Source: Parapedobacter lycopersici
Lineage (GTDB): Bacteria; Bacteroidota; Bacteroidia; Sphingobacteriales; Sphingobacteriaceae
NCBI RefSeq assembly: GCF_024643285.1
Contig: NZ_JAMSLW010000001.1
Coordinates: 741,239-805,238, forward strand
Reading direction: 5' to 3'
DNA: 64,000 nucleotides
The notes under the pieces were generated by a model. It did not search any database and was not told the origin of the DNA. It was given only the letters and a program-made list of their open reading frames with translations. Shown piece after piece: positions 28,917-36,865 of the stretch (position 1 is the stretch's first letter; each line of letters opens with the position of its first letter). Position numbers and translations under genes: made by a program.

Positions 28917-31900
28917 ATGCAAGGTAAAGGGTTGATTAATTTTTTGGTAATAGTAGTCACCATAGCGTGCCTCTATTCCCTGTCATTCACGTTCGTGACC
29001 CGCAAAGTAGAACGTGATGCAGCTGCCTATGCCCAGGGGGATATTGCAAAAGAAAAAGCATACCTGGATTCCATGGCCGGTGAAGTAGTGTACAATTTAG
29101 GTGTTGCGCAATACACGTACCGCGAAGCGAAGGGAAATGAAATTGCGCTCGGGCTGGATCTGAAAGGCGGCATGAACGTAACGATGGAAGTGTCGTTGCA
29201 GGAGCTGATCAGGAACCTGGCGAATGATCCCAAGGACGAAAACTTCAACAAGGCGCTCGAGGAAGCTACCGTGCGTAGCCGATCCAGCCAGGACAGTTAT
29301 GTCAGCTTGTTTGTCGATGCATATAGCACCCTGAACCCGAGTGGTTCACTGGCCACTTTCTTTGCTACCAAAGATAATGCGGCATATGTAAAAGCTAATA
29401 GTACCAATGCACAGGTACGGACCTTTCTCGAAAGTCAGGCCAGCAGTGCCATTGATAATACGTTCCAGGTATTGCGGACCCGTATCGATAAGTTCGGGGT
29501 AACTTCACCCAACATCCAGATGCAGCAGGGCACCAACCGTATCCTGATTGAGCTTCCGGGTGTAACCGACGAAAGCCGTGTACGGAAGTTATTACAGGGT
29601 TCGGCACGCCTGGAGTTCTGGGAAACCTACGATAACATGGAGGTATACTCCATGTTAGACAACGTCAACCGCGCGTTGGCAGCAACGTTAAAGGACGCAG
29701 ACGCAACAAAAGCAGTGGTTGGGTCTGATACAACGAAGGCATCATCCGGCCTGCTGGCAACGCTGGGTGGCGGAGCAGATTCCCTGAATACCGACTCATC
29801 AGCCAATGCGCTTGCGCAGCAAAATCCGTTGTTCAGCCTGCTGAACCCGTCAACGGCCATGGCACCCAACAACCAGGTAGTACTGGCACCCGGTCCAATT
29901 GTAGGGTTTTCGCAGCTACGTGATACGGCCAAGGTAAACCGCCTGCTGGAAAACCCGGTAGTAAAACAGATTATCCCGGCAAATGTGCAGTTGCTGTGGG
30001 GTGTCAAACCCAGTCCACGTACACCAAATCAGCTGGAACTATACGCTGTTAAGCCTACCGGCCTTGAAGCCGGACCGGTACTGAGCGGCAATGTCATTAC
30101 CGATGCGAAGGACGATTTTGACCCGCAGTCAAACAGCCCGATGGTAACCATGTACATGAACAGTGAGGGAGCAAGGGAATGGCGCCGGATTACGGCATCG
30201 GCATCTGCTGATCCGAACAATAAACGGGCGATTGCGATTGTATTGGACGGTGTGGTTTATTCCGCACCTACGGTACAGGGTGAGATCCCTAATGGCGTAT
30301 CGCAGATTACCGGCAATTTCAGCATTGAAGACACAAAAGACCTGGCGAATGTGCTTAAAGCCGGCCGGTTGCCGACAACGGCGAAAATTGTGGAAGAAGC
30401 CATCGTAGGACCATCACTGGGACAGGCAGCGATTGATGCCGGGGTCAATTCATCTATCATCGGTTTGGTTGTCGTGCTGATCTTCATGATTCTGTATTAT
30501 AACCGTGGTGGATGGGTAGCCAACATTGCAGTATTGTTCAACGTGTTCTTTATCATGGGGGTGCTGGCATCACTGAATGCCGTGTTAACTCTGCCGGGTA
30601 TCGCGGGGATCGTACTGACGATGGGAACAGCTGTGGATGCCAACGTGTTGATTTATGAACGGATACGGGAAGAGCTGAATCTGGGCAAATCTGTCCGGCA
30701 GGCCATTGCCGATGGTTATAAGCATGCCATGTCCTCTATCCTGGATTCACAGATTACGACCTTCCTTACCGGTCTTATTCTCTTTTTCTTTGGCAGCGGC
30801 CCCATCCTGGGCTTCGCTACTACGTTGATGGTGGGTATCATTACCTCGCTGTTTACCTCGATTTTCATTACACGCGTCATCTTCGAATGGATGCTGGCAA
30901 AAGACTGGAAAATTACCGTATCGCGGCCATGGAGTGAAAAGACCCTGCAGAACGCCAATTACGGTTTCGTGCAGAACCGCAAGAAATTTTACCTGTTCTC
31001 TGCCCTGTTTCTGGTGATTGGCATCATATCCATCTTCACGAAAGGTTTCAGTCTTGGTGTGGATTTCCAGGGTGGGCGTACGTATACGGTACAGTTTGAA
31101 CAGCCGGTAGACCTGGAAGAGGTACGTGATAACCTGAACGATATTTTCCAGATGAACACGGAAGTCAAAACGTTCGGAAGCGCTAACCAGGTGCGGGTAA
31201 CCACGGCATACCATATTGAGGAAACCAGTGATGAGGCCGACTTGGAAGTGTTGAGTAAGCTGAATGAAGGACTGTCCAAGATATCCGGCAACGCACATGA
31301 GATTGTAAGTTCGCAGAAAGTAGGGCCTACCATTGCTAACGACATGAAGATGCGTGCAATATATGCCGCCATCGCTTCCATTATCGTGATTGCACTGTAT
31401 ATTTTGATCCGGTTCCGGAAATGGCAGTTCAGCGTGGCGGCCGCCATCACGACGGCTAATGACGCGCTGATCATCCTTGCATTATTCTCCCTACTCGATG
31501 GTATTGTTCCGTTTTCACTGGATATCGACCAGCATTTTGTCGCGGCCATCCTTACGGTAGTGGGTTATTCCATTAACGATACCGTGGTTGTATTCGACCG
31601 CCTCCGGGAATACCTTGGGATGCCATCCCGTAAAAAGGATCATATCGGCGATACGGTCAATCTAGCCATTAACCGGACACTTAGTCGTACCGTGGTAACG
31701 TCACTGACGGTTATTTTCGTACTGGCCGTACTTTTTGTATTCGGGGGTGAAGTGATCCGGGGCTTTTCATTTGCCATCCTGGTCGGTATCATCGTGGGAA
31801 CGTACTCTTCTATCTTCCTCGCAGCACCATTGATTGTTGACCTGCAGGGCAAGACACCGGAAGGGGATACTGCTGCAGCAAAAGCAGCGAATGAAACCTC

Positions 31901-31922
31901 GCTTAAGCCGGCCAAGGCTTAA
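28917..31922 (+). CDS. secDF: Fused protein translocase subunit SecDF
   Basis: This 1001-residue protein joins SecD and SecF, as is usual in Bacteroidota. The SecD half has a first transmembrane segment, the LGLDLKGGMNVTMEV motif, a large periplasmic domain and a membrane block with TMGTAVDANVLIYERIREEL. The SecF half starts near residue 660, with SLGVDFQGGRTYTVQF and the counterpart block SINDTVVVFDRLRE. The proton-driven protein pulls exported chains through SecYEG. A low-complexity insert around residues 260-310 (alanine, threonine and serine-rich) is longer than in the enterobacterial SecD. A terminator follows. Confidence 0.96.
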   Translation: MQGKGLINFLVIVVTIACLYSLSFTFVTRKVERDAAAYAQGDIAKEKAYLDSMAGEVVYNLGVAQYTYREAKGNEIALGLDLKGGMNVTMEVSLQELIRNLANDPKDENFNKALEEATVRSRSSQDSYVSLFVDAYSTLNPSGSLATFFATKDNAAYVKANSTNAQVRTFLESQASSAIDNTFQVLRTRIDKFGVTSPNIQMQQGTNRILIELPGVTDESRVRKLLQGSARLEFWETYDNMEVYSMLDNVNRALAATLKDADATKAVVGSDTTKASSGLLATLGGGADSLNTDSSANALAQQNPLFSLLNPSTAMAPNNQVVLAPGPIVGFSQLRDTAKVNRLLENPVVKQIIPANVQLLWGVKPSPRTPNQLELYAVKPTGLEAGPVLSGNVITDAKDDFDPQSNSPMVTMYMNSEGAREWRRITASASADPNNKRAIAIVLDGVVYSAPTVQGEIPNGVSQITGNFSIEDTKDLANVLKAGRLPTTAKIVEEAIVGPSLGQAAIDAGVNSSIIGLVVVLIFMILYYNRGGWVANIAVLFNVFFIMGVLASLNAVLTLPGIAGIVLTMGTAVDANVLIYERIREELNLGKSVRQAIADGYKHAMSSILDSQITTFLTGLILFFFGSGPILGFATTLMVGIITSLFTSIFITRVIFEWMLAKDWKITVSRPWSEKTLQNANYGFVQNRKKFYLFSALFLVIGIISIFTKGFSLGVDFQGGRTYTVQFEQPVDLEEVRDNLNDIFQMNTEVKTFGSANQVRVTTAYHIEETSDEADLEVLSKLNEGLSKISGNAHEIVSSQKVGPTIANDMKMRAIYAAIASIIVIALYILIRFRKWQFSVAAAITTANDALIILALFSLLDGIVPFSLDIDQHFVAAILTVVGYSINDTVVVFDRLREYLGMPSRKKDHIGDTVNLAINRTLSRTVVTSLTVIFVLAVLFVFGGEVIRGFSFAILVGIIVGTYSSIFLAAPLIVDLQGKTPEGDTAAAKAANETSLKPAKA

Positions 31923-31939
31923 TGACTAAGTTATACTAA

Positions 31940-31986
31940 AAATAAAGAAGGCTATTGGGATCCCAATAGCCTTCTTTATTTTCAGC
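31940..31986. terminator. Terminator after secDF
   Basis: A long, nearly perfect dyad: AAGAAGGCTATTGGGA (31945-31960) pairs with TCCCAATAGCCTTCTT (31961-31976), and the flanks extend it with AAATA/TATTT. A T-rich tail follows on the plus strand and A-rich sequence precedes it, so it could work in both directions. Confidence 0.8.
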
Positions 31987-32031
31987 GTGATAATTATGGC
32001 CGGAATCAACCCCGTTTTTCAATTATAATCC

Positions 32032-32039
32032 TATTTTTG
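32032..32039 (+). promoter_or_regulatory. -7 promoter element of the symporter gene
   Basis: TATTTTTG, a full match. It lies 161 bases before the symporter ATG, so the leader is unusually long for this window. Confidence 0.5.
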
Positions 32040-32086
32040 TGGCATTGTAACCAAATAGCGCCTATCGGCCGACTGTACGCTATACG

Positions 32087-32182
32087 ATGCAGCGGCTAAC
32101 TGACGGCGGTAACCGTTTTCTCCTACGTTCCTTAGTGTCCTTGGCCCTGGAACTGTTCAGGGAAGGACAATTATGCAAATAA
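32087..32182 (+). CDS. Possible 31-residue leader ORF
   Basis: An ATG about 42 bases after the expected transcription start opens a 31-codon ORF (MQRLTDGGNRF then LLRSLVSLALELF and REGQLCK), ending 18 bases before the symporter start. The middle is a leucine-rich amphipathic stretch. It may be a leader peptide, a small protein or chance; the only support is its position inside an otherwise unexplained 155-base leader. Confidence 0.25.
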   Translation: MQRLTDGGNRFLLRSLVSLALELFREGQLCK

Positions 32183-32200
32183 CCAACTAAATAGCCATTC

Positions 32201-33529
32201 ATGAAGTTACACACAAAGATTTTTATTGGTATGGTATTCGGCATTGCGGCCGGACTGATCATTAAAAGCCTTGGATTGTCCCCTGCTACGCTGGATACCA
32301 TCATCCATTGGGTAGAGCCGATCGGCCGTATATTCATGAACCTCATCTTCATGATGGTTATTCCGCTGATCCTGTCCGCGCTCATTCTCGGCATTGCGGA
32401 AATCGGCGACGTAAAAAAGCTCGGCCGGATGGGTATGAAATTACTGATCTATACCATCGTGGTGAGTTTTGTCGCAGTGATGATCGGCATCACCATGGTC
32501 AATGTTTTCAATCCCGGCAGCACGATATCGGAAGATACCCGGGAATACCTCATTGGCCAGTTCGGCAGTGAGGCCGCAGCAGCAAATGCACAGGCCGTTG
32601 AAATAGAACAGGACGAACGGACGATCGGTGATATTATTGCCCAGATCATACCCCGCAATCCTTTCCAGGAAATGGTCAACGCCTTCGATGCGGGACACAC
32701 GGGCGGGGGGCTGCTTTCTGTTATGTTCTTCGCGCTGATCTTCGGCATCGCCATGGCTGCCGTAGGTGAGGAAAAGACAGCCACGCTGAAAAGCTTTTTG
32801 GAGGGACTCTATGAGGTCGTGATAAAAGTCATTGGCTACGCCATGGCGCTGGCGCCTTACGGTGTTGCCGCACTGCTGTTCAATATGGTACTCAACGTAG
32901 GTGCCGATTTCCTGCTCTCCCTGCTTTGGTATGTGCTGATTGTACTGGGCGCATTAGCCATTCACCAGTTTGTTGTGTATTCCATTGTGCTTAAATATTT
33001 CGCTAAACGCAATCCCGTCACGTTCATGCGGGATATTGGCGAGGTCACGCTTACGGCGTTTTCCACCAGCTCAAGCAACGCTACCCTACCCACGGCCATA
33101 CGGGTCAGCATCGAAAAACTCAAGATCCCCAAACCGATTGCACACTTCGTGCTGACGATCGGAAGCACAGGCAACCAGAACGGAACCGCCCTGTTTGAAG
33201 GGATCACCGTACTGTTCCTTGCACAGGTATTCAATGTCGACCTGAGTATCGGCTCCCAGATCACCGTGGTATTCTTATGTATACTGGCCGGTGTGGGGAC
33301 AGCTGGGGTACCCGGAGGATCGTTGCCGGTAATTGTGACCATTCTCATCTCCATCGGCGTGCCGGGGGAAGCCATTGCCCTCATTTATGGGGTCGACCGG
33401 ATACTGGATATGTCGCGCACGGTATTAAATGTTAACGGTGACATTACGGCCGCTGCCTATATCCAGCATGTCGAGGAAAAAGCCGGACGGCTCCATGAGG
33501 CACCGGCCGGCGGCACACAGCAGGAATAG
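32201..33529 (+). CDS. Dicarboxylate/amino acid:cation symporter (DAACS)
   Basis: The 442-residue inner-membrane protein belongs to the GltP/DctA/glutamate transporter family. Diagnostic parts are the serine-rich re-entrant loop TAFSTSSSNATLPTAIR near residue 290, the following IGSTGNQNGTALFEG, and the last helix GVDRILDMSRTVLNVNGD, which holds substrate and cation-binding residues. An acidic loop with several glutamates around residue 130 is longer than in E. coli GltP. Transport of glutamate, aspartate or C4-dicarboxylates with protons or sodium is expected; the exact substrate is not clear. Confidence 0.92.
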   Translation: MKLHTKIFIGMVFGIAAGLIIKSLGLSPATLDTIIHWVEPIGRIFMNLIFMMVIPLILSALILGIAEIGDVKKLGRMGMKLLIYTIVVSFVAVMIGITMVNVFNPGSTISEDTREYLIGQFGSEAAAANAQAVEIEQDERTIGDIIAQIIPRNPFQEMVNAFDAGHTGGGLLSVMFFALIFGIAMAAVGEEKTATLKSFLEGLYEVVIKVIGYAMALAPYGVAALLFNMVLNVGADFLLSLLWYVLIVLGALAIHQFVVYSIVLKYFAKRNPVTFMRDIGEVTLTAFSTSSSNATLPTAIRVSIEKLKIPKPIAHFVLTIGSTGNQNGTALFEGITVLFLAQVFNVDLSIGSQITVVFLCILAGVGTAGVPGGSLPVIVTILISIGVPGEAIALIYGVDRILDMSRTVLNVNGDITAAAYIQHVEEKAGRLHEAPAGGTQQE

Positions 33530-33565
33530 AAGCCTCCATCCACCCCCTATTTCACCTTGGTTTTG

Positions 33566-33597
33566 TTTGTAATTCCAATGGATTATCCATATATTTG
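33566..33597 (+). promoter_or_regulatory. marR promoter with operator-like dyad in the spacer
   Basis: A -33 TTTG at 33566-33569 and -7 TATATTTG at 33590-33597 are separated by 20 bp. A perfect dyad, ATGGAT-T-ATCCAT, at 33578-33590 fills the spacer and touches the -7 box, the classic place for a MarR repressor to bind its own promoter. Confidence 0.6.
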
Positions 33598-33620
33598 TCA
33601 TACTAATTATTATTGTACGA

Positions 33621-34106
33621 ATGGAACAATATAACGCTTATTCCCAGCTACTGGAACGGACGGCCCGCCGGGTAAAACAGTACGCGCAGTATCAGTTCAA
33701 TTGCCAGCAGTTCGGAATTACGGTCGATCAGTGGACGATTCTGAAAAACCTGAACCAATATGCCGATCTCGCACAAAAGGAACTGGCCGAATACTGCGAA
33801 AAAGACCAGCCGACACTGACACGTATCGTCGATCTGCTGGTCGGGAAGCAGCTGGTGGAACGCCGGCCCCATCCAAACGACCGGCGAAGCTTCGTCGTTC
33901 ACCTGACCCCAACCGGAAAGGCCAAGGTGGAAACGCTTTCCGGCCAGGTGGGCACAATACGCATGCAGGCCTGGAAAAACTTAAACGAAGCCGATTTTGA
34001 GCACTTAAAACGAATCCTTGACACCATCTATGATAACCTGGATGTACGAAAAGAGGAAACCGGTCGGGTTCCGGCGACGGAATGGCTGGCGGATAAAATA
34101 GAATAG
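33621..34106 (+). CDS. MarR-family transcriptional regulator
   Basis: The 161-residue protein has the MarR winged-helix layout: a dimerisation helix at the N-terminus, then QFGITVDQWTILKNLNQY, the recognition region QKELAEYCEKDQPTLTRIVDLLV (residues 53-75) and the wing QLVERRPHPNDRRSFVVHLT. The DxRxxxV/LT-type wing motif is intact. It begins 24 bases after its promoter and ends five bases before the ferredoxin reductase gene, so it probably controls the redox operon that follows and itself. The ligand is unknown; MarR proteins often sense phenolic compounds or oxidants. Confidence 0.9.
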   Translation: MEQYNAYSQLLERTARRVKQYAQYQFNCQQFGITVDQWTILKNLNQYADLAQKELAEYCEKDQPTLTRIVDLLVGKQLVERRPHPNDRRSFVVHLTPTGKAKVETLSGQVGTIRMQAWKNLNEADFEHLKRILDTIYDNLDVRKEETGRVPATEWLADKIE

Positions 34107-34111
34107 CACAT

Positions 34112-35128
34112 ATGAACAAGACCATGATAACAACGGATATCTGCATCATCGGGGCTGGCCCAGTGGGACTGTTTGCTATTTTTGAGGCCGGACTACTGAA
34201 AATGCGCTGCCATTTAATTGATGTGCTGCCGCAGGTAGGCGGTCAGCTGTCGGAGATTTATCCGCACAAACCCATTTACGATATCCCCGGATATCCCGCT
34301 GTTCAGGCGCAACAGCTGGTAGACAACCTCATGAAACAGATCGAACCATTCAACCCTTCCTTTACGCTCGGTGAGCGGGTTGAATCACTGGAAAGGCAGC
34401 CCGATGGTTCTTACCATATCGGCAGCAATGAGGGAACGGTTATTCATGCACAGGTGATTGTTATTGCGGCCGGGCTGGGTTCATTTGAACCGCGTAAGCC
34501 GGAAATTCCGGGGCTGGCAGCCTTCGAGGGTAAGGGAATCAGCTACATGGTCCGGAACCCCGAAACATTCCGCGATAAGCGCATCGTGATTGCCGGCGGC
34601 GGTGATTCCGCATTGGACTGGACCATATTTCTCAGTGACATTGCCGCAGAGGTAACGCTGGTACACCGCAGTGACAGCTTCCGCGGAGCGCCTGACTCAG
34701 CGGAGAAGGTTTTCAGTCTCGGCAACACCGGCAAGATCAGGCTACTGCTCCAGAGCCAGCTCAGCAGTGTCCATGGCAACGGAAAGCTGAGCCACGTGGG
34801 GATAACCGGAAAAGACCGGACTGAATACCGCCTGGAAACGGATGCACTGATCCCGTTATTCGGACTGAGTCCGAAACTCGGCCCTATCGCCGACTGGGGA
34901 TTAACCATCGACAGGTCTGCCATTGCCGTCGATACTGTCGATTATTCCACGGCCGTAGAACGGATCTATGCCATCGGCGACATCAATACGTATCCCGGTA
35001 AACTGAAGTTGATTCTGTGTGGCTTCCATGAAGCCGCGCTGATGGCCCAGAGTGCGTTCCGGTATGTACATCCCGATGAACGGTTGAGTTTCAAATACAC
35101 AACCGTGAACGGGATTAATGCGTTTTAA
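34112..35128 (+). CDS. Ferredoxin-NADP reductase, thioredoxin reductase-like
   Basis: The 338-residue flavoprotein has an FAD-binding GAGPVGLFAIFEAG at residues 13-26, an NADP-binding GGGDSALDWTIFL near 165, and a C-terminal AIGDINTYPGKLKLILCGFHEA. The pattern is that of the thioredoxin reductase-like FNR family, which lacks the CxxC redox pair; no such pair is seen. It should pass electrons between NADPH and the small ferredoxin encoded 26 bases downstream. An alternative ATG four codons in is possible. Confidence 0.9.
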   Translation: MNKTMITTDICIIGAGPVGLFAIFEAGLLKMRCHLIDVLPQVGGQLSEIYPHKPIYDIPGYPAVQAQQLVDNLMKQIEPFNPSFTLGERVESLERQPDGSYHIGSNEGTVIHAQVIVIAAGLGSFEPRKPEIPGLAAFEGKGISYMVRNPETFRDKRIVIAGGGDSALDWTIFLSDIAAEVTLVHRSDSFRGAPDSAEKVFSLGNTGKIRLLLQSQLSSVHGNGKLSHVGITGKDRTEYRLETDALIPLFGLSPKLGPIADWGLTIDRSAIAVDTVDYSTAVERIYAIGDINTYPGKLKLILCGFHEAALMAQSAFRYVHPDERLSFKYTTVNGINAF

Positions 35129-35154
35129 TGATGAACTTTTAATAATCAATTGAC

Positions 35155-35481
35155 ATGAATGAGCTAATTCATATTTCCGTGGAGAATCAAGTGGGTGAAA
35201 GCCATCAGCTGGCCATCCCTACCGACATCAATCTCAGCCTGATGGAGGTGTTGAAGGCGTCAGAATACGATATTCTTGCTACCTGCGGCGGCATGGCGCT
35301 GTGTGCGACCTGCCATATCCAGGTGATCGACGGGGCAGAACAACTGGCTCCGTTGACCGAAGCTGAACTGGATATGCTTGATACGCTTCCGGATGCCGCT
35401 GGCAACAGCAGGTTATCCTGTCAAATCCGGATGTCGCCTGCACTGGACGGCTTAAAAATCCGCATATTTGGAAACAATTGA
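35155..35481 (+). CDS. [2Fe-2S] ferredoxin, adrenodoxin-like
   Basis: The 108-residue protein has the cluster-binding pattern CGGMALCATC with a fourth cysteine in RLSCQI, spaced as in vertebrate/bacterial-type [2Fe-2S] ferredoxins (adrenodoxin, putidaredoxin). LAPLTEAELDMLDTLPDA matches the acidic recognition helix of that group. It lies between its presumed reductase and a type II NADH dehydrogenase. Final acceptors, such as a P450 or an Fe-S assembly protein, are not in the window. Confidence 0.92.
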   Translation: MNELIHISVENQVGESHQLAIPTDINLSLMEVLKASEYDILATCGGMALCATCHIQVIDGAEQLAPLTEAELDMLDTLPDAAGNSRLSCQIRMSPALDGLKIRIFGNN

Positions 35482-35531
35482 CAGGACCCACGGGTTCCTG
35501 TTAAAGGGAGTTGCACAAAAAACACAGACAC

Positions 35532-36845
35532 ATGGAAACAGCAGACACCAAAAGATTTCCCCGGGTAGTGATCATCGGTGGTGGATTCGGCGGCATCGAA
35601 GTAGCAAAAGGCCTTAAAAACAAAGAGGTGGAAGTCCTGCTTCTCGACCGGAATAACCACCACACCTTCCAGCCACTCCTCTACCAGGTTGCTACCGGCA
35701 CCCTGGACGCACCCTCCATTGCCTTTCCACTCCGGAAGATGTTCAGGAAACAACCGAACTTCAAATTCCGGATGACCGAAGTGAAGGCAATAGACGACAA
35801 GCGGAAAGTGCTGGATACCGATATCGGGCCGATTTCCTACGATTACCTGGTCATCGCCACCGGCGCAACAACCAATTTCTTCGGCAACCAGAGTGTTGAA
35901 CAATATGCTATGCCCATGAAAAGCGTACGGGAAGCGGTCAATATCCGCAGCTTCCTGTTGCAAAATATTGAGGAATCGCTGTTAAAAACATCCAGGGAGG
36001 ATCGGGAGGCATTCCTGAACATTGTAGTGGTGGGTGGCGGTCCGACCGGCGTCGAACTATCAGGTGCTATTGCGGAAATCCGCAATCATATTCTCGTAAA
36101 GGACTACCCTGAACTCAAAAAAGAAGACATGACGGTTTACCTGGTCGAGGGCTTACCGCGTGTATTAAATGCACTGTCGCCACAGGCTTCTGAAAAGGCG
36201 GAATTGTACCTCCGGGAACTGGGCGTGCGCGTGCTGTTAAACGAACAGGTAACGGCATACGACGGGGAAGCCATCCACTTTGCGAATGGCCGGCACATTA
36301 AAACCCGGACGGTACTATGGTCGGCCGGCGTCAAAGGAGAAATTCCGGAGGGAATCGATGCACAGACAATTGTGCGCGGAAACCGCATACAGACCGATGA
36401 AACATGCCGGGTACTGGGCATGCGCGATGTATTTGCAATCGGTGACGTATCCGCTATCATCACCGAGGATACGCCAAGAGGACATCCCGGTGTGGCGCCG
36501 GTAGCCCAGCAGCAGGGAAGATTACTCGCCAAAAATATCGTACACCTGCTCCAGCATCAACCAACGGAGAAATTTAAGTATTTCGACAAAGGTTCCATGG
36601 CCACCATTGGCCGCAACAAGGCCGTGGTGGACATCGGGAAAATCCGGTTTCAGGGCTTTTTTGCCTGGTGGGTATGGATGTTTGTCCATTTAATGTCGCT
36701 TGTGGGTTTCCGGAACCGGGTTGTCACATTTATCAACTGGGTAATCAGTTACGTGACCTTCAATGCCGGCATCCGGCTGATCATTCACAAATACGTCCGG
36801 AAGACACCCCGGGAAGCGGCGGTTGCGGAAGAGCAAATCACATAA
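35532..36845 (+). CDS. Type II NADH:quinone oxidoreductase (NDH-2)
   Basis: The ATG at 35532 is used; the TTG at 35511 would add seven residues with no support. The 437-residue flavoprotein has GGGFGGIEVAKGL near its start, the NNHHTFQPLLYQVATG block, a second dinucleotide fold VVGGGPTGVELSGAIAEIRN and the FAD block VFAIGDVSAI. A hydrophobic C-terminal helix with FFAWWVWMFVHLMSLVGFRNR should tie it to the inner membrane, as in non-proton-pumping NDH-2 enzymes. It transfers electrons from NADH to quinone without pumping. It follows the ferredoxin gene by 50 bases. Confidence 0.92.
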   Translation: METADTKRFPRVVIIGGGFGGIEVAKGLKNKEVEVLLLDRNNHHTFQPLLYQVATGTLDAPSIAFPLRKMFRKQPNFKFRMTEVKAIDDKRKVLDTDIGPISYDYLVIATGATTNFFGNQSVEQYAMPMKSVREAVNIRSFLLQNIEESLLKTSREDREAFLNIVVVGGGPTGVELSGAIAEIRNHILVKDYPELKKEDMTVYLVEGLPRVLNALSPQASEKAELYLRELGVRVLLNEQVTAYDGEAIHFANGRHIKTRTVLWSAGVKGEIPEGIDAQTIVRGNRIQTDETCRVLGMRDVFAIGDVSAIITEDTPRGHPGVAPVAQQQGRLLAKNIVHLLQHQPTEKFKYFDKGSMATIGRNKAVVDIGKIRFQGFFAWWVWMFVHLMSLVGFRNRVVTFINWVISYVTFNAGIRLIIHKYVRKTPREAAVAEEQIT

Positions 36846-36865
36846 AAATATTGTAATTTGCAGCC

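Noticed and set aside
35511-35531. TTG start for NDH-2
   Set aside because: It adds seven unsupported residues; the ATG at 35532 fits the family better.
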